Shown here: piece after piece, positions 47,257 to 57,328 of the stretch
Numbering within the stretch: the first letter of the stretch is position 1
Layout of the letters: each line of letters starts with the position of its first letter
Assembly (NCBI GenBank): GCA_013180625.2
Contig: SNVD02010473.1
Coordinates: 1,612,001 to 1,676,000 of the forward strand
DNA length: 64,000 nucleotides
Source of the DNA: Boswellia sacra
Taxonomy: Eukaryota; Streptophyta; Magnoliopsida; Sapindales; Burseraceae
Direction of reading: 5' to 3'
Translations under genes and position numbers: made by a program
Notes under the pieces: generated by a model
Databases searched by the model: none
What the model was told of the DNA's origin: nothing
Seen by the model: only the letters and a program-made list of their open reading frames with translations

Positions 47257-47490
47257 AATATATCCTAGCCGCACCATGAAACCAAGGGAAATTACCAATG
47301 TATGACCACTTCAAGCTTTTGTACAGGATAATAAGTTTTTTTTTTTTTTTTGCTAAATCATTTTTTGCCTTGTCCCTTGACCTTGTGAGATAGCTTAATG
47401 GATTGTCAGATATCTTATAGTGTAGGGCAAAAGGTCTAGTAATCAAATCATCGACTAGAGAACAAGGGCAAATACTGATCAGCATTCAGC
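47257..47490. other. Continuation of DUF247 flank Z after the insertion
   Basis: Matches 4860-5065 and 35540-35720 (tgtacaggataataagtt, tagcttaatggattgtc, ggtctagtaatcaaatcatc). It proves that the LTR element landed within a pre-existing duplicated block. Confidence 0.68.
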
Positions 47491-48899
47491 TAAATAGACA
47501 ATAACAACATATCATTACGTGCTTTTACTGCAACCCTATAATCTTAGCCTAGGTGTGTTGTCAGAAATTTTATTGCCTTCGGGATCATTGCAGGGATTAT
47601 AAGCTGCCTGAGGCCAGTTTACAAGGGATATTATCAAGGTAGAAGGGTATTCTATTTTCACGAATCTCTCCTTATGATGAGCAATATTTACACCACGCCT
47701 AATGTTTTATAAAACAATGTTTTTACTTTTAAAGTTTCATGCATGAAATGATTTTTTTTTTAATTTTAACTATCATCTAATTCTAAAATTTCTATTTACT
47801 CTTAAATACATGCCTAAATATTGAAATTTAAAAAAAAAGAAAAGAAAATCATGGGATTTTTAATTCATAAGATAAAAAAATTGTATGGAAATAATTTAAA
47901 TGAGAAAATACAATAATAAAAAAGAAAAAAATGCTAAGAATCCACTTCTAGAACAATATATATAGTTTTATTCAATAACGAAGCCAAAAATGTGATCCAA
48001 TTAGGGCAATTTATACCAATATTCTAAAGACGATTTATCTTAATTTACACAAAATTAGGAAAAATAATCAAATCTTTATTGTCTAGCCATACGGCTCTGT
48101 CGACTTGTCAATACCCTTGCGACACAATGGGACATTGCCAGTTGGCTAGACAATTAGGCTGTATAGCTTTTTACGAGTTAGACGGTTGACTCTGTTGTAT
48201 AGATATTTATGATTTTATATATTTATTTTTAATTAGATTTAAAAATATATAATCAAATTTAAATTTTTTTAAATTTTAAAAAAAATATGATTGATATTAA
48301 ATATAAAATATATAAAAAATAAGATTTAAATTAAAAAAGGAACACCCTCCCAAGATTTACCTGATTTCATACTTAACCGCTAATTATATCATGGTTAATA
48401 CCCAAAAAAAAATGAACCTACAAAATAAAAACATTTTAATTACTCACATAAAATCAGCGCAATTATTATATTATAATATAATAAATTCATAATTTTGAGG
48501 TAAATTTTCAACCTGCATTATTACTCAAAGACAGTACACATTCGTACAAAATCTTTTGACTTTCTTCTCTCTCCCCAAAGCATTCACTCTATAAGCAGTT
48601 CTCCGCGGGAACGCACCAACTCTGACTTCCTTAAACTGGACTGAAGTGATATCCTTATGCATTTCTCGAACTGGACAGAGAAGTTGACCCGATTAGACCT
48701 GGGACATTGCATTTACCCATCTCTTTATTATAATAATCAAAATAGGTGATTAAAAAAAGCGTCACTTTAAGAAAAAAATTCTACAGTCAAGACAAAGTCA
48801 CCGATTACTTGCCGTGCATTCAAGTTATGTGCAAGTGGTAATTGGCACGTAGCATCCCAATAATGCAAACAGCAAGCTAAGTGTCGCAGCTGCGGCTTC
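47491..48899. other. Intergenic, boundary of repeat-rich and genic DNA
   Basis: AT-rich with no recognisable gene or element. The right part (about 48540-48900) is less AT-rich and may be the promoter of the first GFA gene. Confidence 0.45.
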
Positions 48900-50331
48900 A
48901 CTGGAGAAGTAAGAAGTTGTTATAAACACCTTTGGTTTGGCCCTTTCTTTGGTGGGTCAAAATTGCTTTCGTCTCAGGTAAACACCCAGTTACCCATCTT
49001 TATTAATTATGCTATGGCTGCAGATTTATTGGACTTTCTTTGCAGTTTCCGGATTTGGGTGTGAAATTATTTTCAAGCTTGTTTCAGATTGTGAATTTCG
49101 TTCACTTCGTTGTGAAACACAGTTTGATCTTATCATTTTTGGATGTAATTGTTATAGGGCTGAATTGAAATAACTTGAGCCTAAGAAAAAAAGTTACTGG
49201 GAGTGTCCTTTTAGCTGAGCATTCAGCAATAAACTTCTTTTTCGCCATCGGAAAAAGTTAGAAGTCTAACCTTATTAACGTTTAAAAAACAAAGAAAAAA
49301 AACCAGTAATATAGATATTAATTAAATTTTTTAAGTCATCAGTTCCATTGATCCATTTTCAAATGGATTAATAAAAAAGCTTCGGTAACATATGATGAAA
49401 TTTCAGGAAATTTATTCTTTCATAGATGCTAGGTTTTTGAAAGAAAAATGCCCATTTTCGTATGACTTTCCAAAACTTCGTCTATGATTGAATTACTACT
49501 ACTCGTTCCTTGTTTAGGGCAGTTTTGGTGCAGAGTTTGTAGCAATCCTGAGGTTAATTCTTTGGTTGATTGAGGCATGACAGATTAGCAGATCAAATTG
49601 TTTTATAGTTATATCCAATGATCTTGTAGAGTAAGAGTGCTTGTTATTTTACCTTTTTTGACAGTGTCAAATTGCTTGTATGTATGGTCAATACAATGTA
49701 ATCCAGTTCTTCAAGCTATGACCGTTTCTTATTGGAAATGATCTCGGTGCTTGTAAATGGGCAAATCATAAAAGGGAATCCATGGTCTAAGAATCCAATT
49801 AAACATTGACTTCTTTTTTTCCCAAATGGTAAGCTAAGATAACCCTTTTTTTCCCTTCTAAATTCTGATATCAAACTTTCGCAGACAGTTCTTAAGACTA
49901 CCATGTAAATTACTGTGATTTTTAGTCCTTTGTAAGATGTTGGAATAGATTTTACTATGTTCTTTGATCCGATAACTTCTAGCTGTACTTGAGAAATGCT
50001 GTTTGCTTCTACTAGTGGCACAGGTTAATTGTCATGTGCCTTTAACGCAAATGATGCAATTTAATTAATTCTTGTTGACACAAATAATTTTAGAAGTTTT
50101 GTAGCAAGCCTGCATTTGCATTGCAGAACTGCCTGATCTGCATTGTCGCAAACTTGTATTTCAATTATTTGTTCTTTTTGTAAGGGTAGTTAAACATGGT
50201 TAACAGGTCAGCAACAGCAGCTTCCATTAACATTATACGAAAATTTGTTATTTAGCTGATTCCAGTTATTGCATTATGTACAAGGGAAATTATTATCTCA
50301 TTATTATACACCGGAAGATTTGTACTGGGAA
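48900..50331 (+). other. Probable leader exon and intron of the first GFA gene
   Basis: A good donor, cgtctcag|gtaaac, lies at 48978/48979. A plausible acceptor, tgattccag, ends near 50266, giving a leader intron of about 1.3 kb. Reading frames in it are short and unrelated to known families. This is inferred from splice-site likeness alone. Confidence 0.35.
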
Positions 50332-50748
50332 ATGGATGATGGTATAATATTACATAGTGGCGGATGCCACTGTGGGAAAGTAAGATGGCGAGTTCGGGCG
50401 CCAAATAGTGTTATAGCTTGGAAGTGCAACTGTTCTGACTGCTCCATGAGAGCCAATATTCATTTCAGTGTTCCTTCTGAGAGCTTTGAGCTTTTGGGAG
50501 ATTCTGAAGACTATCTTACAACTTACAGTTTTGGCACTCATACAGCCAAGCACACATTCTGTAAGGTTTGTGGCATCACTTCATTTTATATTCCACGTGG
50601 AAGTCCAGATAAGTTTGCAGTTACATTCAGGTGCGTCGACCCAGGAACCCTGTCCCACGTGGAGATTAAGCATTATGAAGGGAGCAATTGGGAGAATGCA
50701 GACAAACAAACTGGGGCTGCTTCATCTTCAAAGACTGAAGACCCCTAA
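50332..50748 (+). CDS. GFA/CENP-V domain protein, copy 1
   Basis: 138 residues. The protein is a single GFA-type (glutathione-dependent formaldehyde-activating / CENP-V) zinc fold: GGCHCGKVRW at residues about 11-20, CNCSDCSM at about 35-42, and FCKVCGITSFY near residue 81, whose Cys residues bind zinc in this fold. Named family members include bacterial Gfa and animal CENP-V; the plant proteins of this size have no settled substrate, so enzymatic activity is unproven. I chose the ATG at 50332 because it starts just ahead of the domain, as in related plant proteins. The open frame extends upstream to 50269 without another ATG. The neighbour at 51826 is a tandem duplicate. Confidence 0.9.
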   Translation: MDDGIILHSGGCHCGKVRWRVRAPNSVIAWKCNCSDCSMRANIHFSVPSESFELLGDSEDYLTTYSFGTHTAKHTFCKVCGITSFYIPRGSPDKFAVTFRCVDPGTLSHVEIKHYEGSNWENADKQTGAASSSKTEDP

Positions 50749-51825
50749 AGAATCAGACCCAATTGCAAGTAGCAGTTTTTTATGGTTAGCATGATGTTCA
50801 GTGTAAAACTTGTAGTGTTGTAATTCTGTGACATTAGAGTTGATCTCTATAGTAATTGTTAAGTACACAAGGCACAATTAATATCCCTAGAATAGAAGCA
50901 CCGGATAGTCTTGATATTGTGTTCTAATGATTAATTGAAAGTCAAATAGAATATAGGGGTGAAAAAGTCAAATAGAATACAGGGGTGTGCCCAGAGTTTG
51001 ATGCTTGAACCTTGAACTGCTTCAAGTCAGCTTTTTGGTTATTCAGGATTTGTGAAAAGAAAGAGACCTAGTTTAAGGGCTATAGCATCATACTTATTGC
51101 AAAGAGAAATTGGAGATTGTTTTATTGGTGTTTGTTCCTGTCAGGAAAGAGAATTTTTTCCAATGATTTTCCCTCCATTCATTTGCCCTATTCATCAGAA
51201 ATAGAGCACACAGGTGCCATTAATGAAGGGGTCCAAGGAATAACTATCAATTACAAATATTAAGAGGATCTGTTTGATCCAATCCACGGCGTTAGAAACT
51301 TTGTGAAGTTGTTTCTTGTCATCTAGAGTAAAGAATAGATTTGCACCTGGAATAATATTTATCATCAATTGAACACCGAATGTAAGCGATCTGGTTAGAC
51401 TAACAACTTTGTGCTTATGACATTTTCAGAGTATAAAATGTCCCAGGCTACGCCGCCTTCTTCGTAAAAGGTTTTCAGTGATTATGACAAAGTGGAAATT
51501 ATATTTTTGCTGTAATAAAGAGGTTGTGATTTTCTGCAATTATATAGTTGGAATCTTTATATTTGTATAATACCTCCAATTCATCTGTGTCAATCCGCGA
51601 GGACACCATAGTTAAAATCTCCATGAGTAATGTTTTTGGCACCTAGAAACTGAATTGCAGCAAGAACTAGGACTTCTACCAACATTTTATTTGCTGTCTG
51701 AAATAGATATGCCCTTTTATTCATATGCATTTGCAATCACAGCTTCTGTTCTCACAATTTTGTGGATAGTTGTTATTCATTGCAGATACACCAGGGAAAT
51801 TACTTCTGGAAATTTATACTGGGGA
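50749..51825 (+). other. Spacer between the GFA duplicates, includes probable leader intron
   Basis: Contains the 3' end of copy 1 and the 5' part of copy 2. A strong acceptor (gttattcattgcag) lies at 51785, just before sequence resembling the leader of copy 1 (tacacc...atactgggga). The open frame from 51655 with a hydrophobic stretch, including an ATG at 51709, crosses this acceptor and is probably intronic. Confidence 0.45.
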
Positions 51826-52245
51826 ATGGATCAAGATATAACAGTACATAATGGCGGTTGCCACTGTGGTAAAGTAAGATGGCAAGTCCAAGCGTCAAAT
51901 AGTGTTGTTGCATGGAAATGCAACTGTTCTGTTTGCTCCATGAGAGGCAATATTCATTTCATTGTTCCTTCTGAAAGGTTTGAGCTATTAGGAGATTCCA
52001 AAGAGTTCCTCACAACTTACACTTTTGGCACTCACACAGCAAAGCACACATTCTGCAAGGTTTGTGGCATCTCTTCATTCTATATCCCCGGATCAAATCC
52101 AGATGGGGTTGCAATTACGTTTAGGTGCGTGGATCCAGGGACTCTGTCCCATGTCGAGATTAAGCATTATGATGGAAGTAATTGGGAGAGTTCCTATGAT
52201 CAAACAGGGATTGCTGCATGTTCAATGACTGAAGAGCCAAAATAA
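51826..52245 (+). CDS. GFA/CENP-V domain protein, copy 2
   Basis: 139 residues, clearly the tandem paralogue of 50332-50748. Motifs are GGCHCGKVRW, CNCSVCSM and FCKVCGISSFY; the second motif has Val for Asp but keeps all Cys. Similarity covers the whole protein, with differences concentrated at the two ends. Start chosen at 51826 (MDQD) by analogy with copy 1. An in-frame ATG at 51709 would add a hydrophobic N-terminus, but the intervening acceptor site argues against it. No disabling change is seen, so both copies look functional. Confidence 0.9.
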   Translation: MDQDITVHNGGCHCGKVRWQVQASNSVVAWKCNCSVCSMRGNIHFIVPSERFELLGDSKEFLTTYTFGTHTAKHTFCKVCGISSFYIPGSNPDGVAITFRCVDPGTLSHVEIKHYDGSNWESSYDQTGIAACSMTEEPK

Positions 52246-52556
52246 CTGGCAACCCATCGCAGGTTACAAATGATTGTCAGGCAAAATTTATGTTTATGTA
52301 TAAGTTTTACTGCAACTTTGAAACTGTAATCTTGATGATTATAACTGTAACTGCATGAATTACAACTCCTGTTTCTAGATACATACACATGCCAATCTCA
52401 ATCTTGTATTCTAATGGAAAATTAAATAAATTTACTGCTGGAGAGCGAGATGAAGTTACTGCAAAATCATTTTCAGGTAAAGAATAGTTTCTATATTTAA
52501 TTCTCTATTATAGTTTTTCTAGTGCAAAAAAGGGTTAAATAAAAATGTCAATAAAG
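52246..52556. other. Spacer between convergent genes
   Basis: 3' ends of the plus-strand GFA copy 2 and the minus-strand GEX1 meet here. No further feature is visible. Confidence 0.5.
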
Positions 52557-54869
52557 TCAGAGCTTCTTCTTACGGGGCCGGAGATCATATTTTGTTGTAA
52601 TAATTGAAGATGTTGTGATCCAATTCTCTCCTACTTCTTCTGGAGGTCCTGGGGCTTGGATCATGTAGTTGGGGTCTTCAAAATCATCTACTGCCTCTGG
52701 GAGATCTGATTCAATCCATGAAGGCCAGTCTACATCACTATCACTATCCGAGTCCCATGAAAACTCTTTGTTTCTTTCCATGCCATTGACCTTCTCAAGT
52801 ATTGTTTGTAGCATCCGATGATTCAAGATCTCATAATCTCTGCATAACAACAAAGCATTCTTTTAGTTCTAGAATTTAGAAGTATTTTGACCTGAACTTG
52901 CCAATGAGTTTTAATAGCACAAACCTGTATGTACAAATGGCATGTATAAGCTGGAATGCACCCAGAACCAGAAATAGTGATCTAACTAGATTTATCATCC
53001 ATGTTTGTTTCTCAACATCATTTGTTGTGAACCGGAGAATTGCTACTTCCATCAAAAATGTAAGGCAGAGTGCTGTATAAGGACAAATAAAGTTTTAGTA
53101 CTGGAAACTGAATTAACATAAAATAATTTCAGATTATTAAAAAAAAAAAAAAAAAAGTGCATACCAATATATAGCCTGGGCCTAATGGTGTAGGTTTGCT
53201 TTGTACTAGTGAACATGTAGATGAGGAAGATAGTCATGGAGTAGATGAATAAAGCCTTGATTATTCGTGATTCCAACAACATGGTATTGTGCAAAGTAAA
53301 TAGCTTATCTAGAGCGACGAACGTGCTGGCTTGCTTTGATTCAAAAGCTTCCTGCAAAAGGGAAATCCATTTAAACACATTAATCCAACCAATAAACTCC
53401 ATTAACAGTGGTAAAGGCTTATAGGAAGTGCAAACCTGAGCGGCCAATATTGATTTGGAGTTTTCAACCAGGTGATCATGTACTTTCTGAAGCTGTTCTT
53501 GTCTCTTGAGTAGCTCTTCCTGTTGTCTATGGCCATACTCAGCTAACTCTTGCAGAGTATTCCTGTAATTCAGAAAGGAAGAGTTAAGAGGGAAAAAATT
53601 TATAAAATTTCCTACTTGATTCTGATTTGATTTCATCATTTCATTCCTGTTTTTACCTGCTCTCTGCAAGTGCTTCAGACTGAAATTTAGTTAAAAATTG
53701 AAGACCCTCAAGTGCTGTGGTTTGTCCTTGCAGAAGTTTTTGTTGCTTATCTAAAGAAATCCCTGCCATGCTCCCAATATCATCAGCTTTCTTCTGCAGA
53801 TTTTCCATCCTTAAAGACATTGCATCTCCTACTTCGCTTACCTTCTCCTCTATTTTAACAGCCTCATCCCTCAAGTTATCTACTTCTTGACCCAAATTAC
53901 TGTAAGCATCATGAAGCATTGCCATCCCTTCAACCAACTTTTCCTTCATTCTCACCTGTCCTTCTCTTAGCTCTGCTTGAGAGGAAGCAATTTCCTTGGA
54001 CTGGTTATAAACAGCTTCTGAATGCCTTGATAAAACATCCATATGGTCTTGCACATCCTTTGCAGTTTGAGCTACAGTTTGAACCCGGTGATCAACCGAA
54101 TTCAAAGAATCATAAATCTGGTTTGAGCTCTGCTGTATAGTATCAGATTTCTCTTCTATAGTGTCCAACTTTTGTTCTGTATATTCTGCTGATCTTTTAA
54201 GGTCATTCACCAGTCTCTCAGTTTCATGTTGAAATGCATGAGCCCTAGAAAAGTACCAAAAAAAAAAAATAAACAAACAAACAAACAAACAAAAACAAAA
54301 TTTGTCAGTCTCTTCTAAACAATTGAAAACCCCACTTTCAATCAAGTAATAGAATTTGTTTAACTTAACTGTAATTGATAACAGATAGAGTTGGTTTCCA
54401 ATAAAAAAGCAAGATAAGTCTTATGCTCCATGTCGTCTAATTTCTTCAGGCAATTAATCATGGCAGAACTCTGATCACAAGAAGGAAATGGAGGTCTCCC
54501 AGAGTCCCTTTGAAAGCAATCACTCAGATGCCAAGCAAATCTAGACCTTTTCTCTTCAATTGCAATAATCTCTGAGCACCCAGCAAAGAGATGTCTATAA
54601 GCATTTTGCCAACAGGCGTTTGAGCCAACCAATTTCCCCTTGGCATCTTCAATCAACTGCTTTCCCTTCTCGTTTTGAAAACCCTTTATAGAGAATTCAG
54701 CAACAAAACCATTGGAAGCTTCCTTTGTCCTTGAAGGGTTATAATAATCATTCGTTTGAGTTCTTTCTGTAGAAGGACTAGAAGAAGAAAACCAACCCCA
54801 TGCCTGGCACTTTGTCCAGACTGAGAATAATAAAATTAACAGGAACAAAAGGCGAGGAGGATCACTCAT
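52557..54869 (-). CDS. GEX1: GEX1 / Brambleberry / KAR5-type nuclear fusion protein
   Basis: Six exons join in frame with GT-AG borders: 54869-54370, 54244-53657, 53562-53436, 53351-53165, 53072-52925 and 52839-52557, 1833 nt, 610 residues. A signal peptide (hydrophobic LLFLLILLFSVW, to about residue 23) precedes a Cys-rich domain (Cys near residues 85-165, with NACWQNAYRHLFAGC). A long coiled coil follows (about 170-410). Two or more membrane segments come next (IIKALFIYSMTIFLIYMF; LFLVLGAFQLIYAI), then an acidic tail (SWDSDSDSDVDWPSW) and a basic end, RPRKKKL. This is the layout of plant GAMETE EXPRESSED 1, a nuclear-envelope protein required for fusion of gamete and polar nuclei. Length agrees with the Arabidopsis protein (about 590). 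No defect seen; expression is expected in gametes and embryos from family knowledge. Confidence 0.93.
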
Positions 54870-55664
54870 CTGAAATTTCTATGGTTTTTCCAATTCTTTA
54901 CTAATGTTATGAAACCTGCAGCAACAGAGTATTCAAGTTCAATAAATTTATGCTTCCAGGGGTCAAGAATTGTATAAAATTATGCATTTAATTTCTACTT
55001 TGCATAAACCAGATACATGAATGCTTATATAGGGAGAGAAATAGAGAGTGAACAAGAAGACCTTTTATAGGGCTAGAAAACGATATGAAACTTGAAGTGC
55101 AAGAAAAGAAGTCTCAGAATCTGAAAAAGACAATTAAATATGTACAAGGAAAAAGAGAAAAGGTAGTAACATGGATTATGACAAAAAAAATCATTAATCC
55201 TATAATTAACCAATTAAAAGTACATCAGAGAAGATGAAGAAGAGACTTAAAGTCGTTTCTTTTTTTTCTAGTATTGTCGACTTCTGTGTACAAATATTTC
55301 AAGCCCTGAGTGTAATATATAAGTTGTGTAGCTTTCTGGGCGTTTTTGTATTAGATCAAACGTAATTTCCTATAAGTTTTTAATATTATCTGCTACACAT
55401 GTCGCATGTTAATTGACCAAAACTGAAACAAAATAATTCTTCGAAAGAACACCAGAAAAGTGGTCCCTAGACAAGTAAGTGAAATCAACAAGGAATTGGA
55501 AACAACCCTTTTATTCCTCTACTTCCAAAAAGTAAATATTTAGAACTTTGCTAGCTTTAGTACTTGAAGCCACCATGTGACGTGGTGAAAAAATTATTTG
55601 AAGTGACTAACAGCATCCACCATAGCAAAATCTCTCTTACGTGGTCTTGTTTCATTTAAAAGTT

Positions 55665-55746
55665 GGCGGGGGTGTGGGGTGGGGGGTGGGGTGGTGGTGT
55701 GGGGCGCGGGGGGTGGCGGGACGGGTGGGTGGGTGTGGGTGTGTGG
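55665..55746 (+). repeat. G-rich tract with quadruplex potential
   Basis: About 80 bases almost free of A and C on the plus strand, with more than ten runs of three or more G (for example ggggtggggggtggggtgg). It lies about 800 bp upstream of the GEX1 start codon, in an otherwise AT-rich landscape. Four or more closely spaced G-runs meet the usual sequence rule for G-quadruplexes. Confidence 0.8.
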
Positions 55747-56393
55747 AAGTCTCAGACTCTGACAGACAAGTAACGGAACAGATTGAAGAAAAGAGAGTAA
55801 ACATTTAGAGTGAAAGGAGAGAAGAGACCTAAGTTTTGATAGTTGTTGTGTGGAATGTGTGACGCTGTGTTGCCAACTTTTTGGATTGAGTTTCAGTTTT
55901 TGTTTCTGTGTTCTGATTGTAACTTATTTGTGGAACTGAAGATAATGGAAACATAATTATAAGTAGACGTAGGAAAAGGAACAGATATGACGGTTGATGA
56001 GGAAACAAAGAAAACGTTGCATTGTATGTGTTTCTCAGAAGGGCGCGTACTATCCTTTAACACTTTATTGCTGACTGCTTCAGGAATGAAATTATGATCC
56101 TTTGTTTGTTGCCCTTTTGTATTAAATTCTCCTTAAATTTTCTTCTTTAACAAGAAGGAAATTACTAATCACATCAATAGTGGGTAGAATAGAATTTTCC
56201 ATGAAAGCAGGCTAGTAAAACCTGACCTTTATTCATGTTTTATGCTTTTTCAAGTCATTATATTACTATTTATAATAAAATGCTTGGGGTGTTTGGAGCT
56301 GTTTTGCATGGCCGATTGAAAGTTATTTGGAAGTTCTTCTAATGCTTTTGAAGTTCTGGCCCCAAGTCTCTGAGAGCTTCCATGATTGCACGC

Positions 56394-56397
<4 letters not shown>

Positions 56398-56426
<29 letters not shown>
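56398..56426. repeat. (TA)n microsatellite
   Basis: About 14 uninterrupted TA units. Confidence 0.9.
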
Positions 56427-56430
<4 letters not shown>

Positions 56431-57328
56431 AATAAAATTAATATAGGAAAATTGATAATAGGTTTTGAAAGTTGAATTCAGATTTAAAAAAAAAAACAAA
56501 AAAAAACAAAAGAAAAGAGAGAGAGAGAGACGAATAAGGTATATGAACCCTTAAAAAAAACTTTCGACACCTCTTTTTTTAATTACACTACTTCTAATTC
56601 TATCATCAATTAAAATAAATTCAATTCTATCATCAATTTCAAATAAAAAAATTTTAATTAATTTTTTAATTAAACATAAATATTAATCTTAATTAGCCAC
56701 AACTTAGTTGTAAAATTATAAGTTTGAAACTTAAACCATTTTAAAGTTCAGATAGCCTCATCCTACCTTCAAAAAAATTAATAACTCTTAACAATTAAAT
56801 TAAATCAAATTAATTCTTAAAGTACTGTATGTTATTTTTCGATTAAAATCTTATTAAAATTGAATTTACTTAAAAGTTCCTAAATAAAATCATGAACTGT
56901 GGAGCTTCACTTGAAAAATTTTCTTCTTTACATTTCATAATTATTATTGAAAACCAATCAGGACATGTGAAAGTTTGTTTGGAACATACTCTTGTATATT
57001 ATTTTTCATAATAAGCGACATATTAAAAAGGCTGGTTTCAAGTATACCATACAAGGCATCCACCAGCTCAGCCGGCTATAGGAAGGAAATCCAGAAGGAG
57101 ATATACAAAAACTAAACAACACTTCCCAGAGCATCCATCATTCTTTCTTCATGCTTGCTGCTTTATGCAACCAAATATACCATCATTTTCTGCCCCAGGA
57201 ATTTCCACTAGTATCAAGATTAGCCTGAATTTATTGTTTCTATCTCCTTTACAGAAATTTCATCTTTTATGTGATTCTGCTTTTTTTTATTTAAAAAAAT
57301 ACAAAATTGAGTCCCCAGATTGGTGATA

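Larger units (their letters stand above)
54870..57328. other. Intergenic; GEX1 promoter side
   Basis: Upstream of GEX1 and downstream of the TPR gene. It holds the G-rich tract, a TA microsatellite (56398-56426) and an A/GA-rich stretch (56485-56530). No gene seen. Confidence 0.55.

Noticed and set aside
49716..50021. 101-codon minus-strand frame
   Set aside because: Lies in the probable leader intron of the first GFA gene, with no family resemblance.
51655..51825. Longer N-terminus with a membrane segment for GFA copy 2
   Set aside because: The extension begins without ATG at 51655, crosses a strong splice acceptor at 51785 and has no counterpart in copy 1.
53919..54140. 73-codon plus-strand frame
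   Set aside because: Antisense shadow of the second GEX1 exon.
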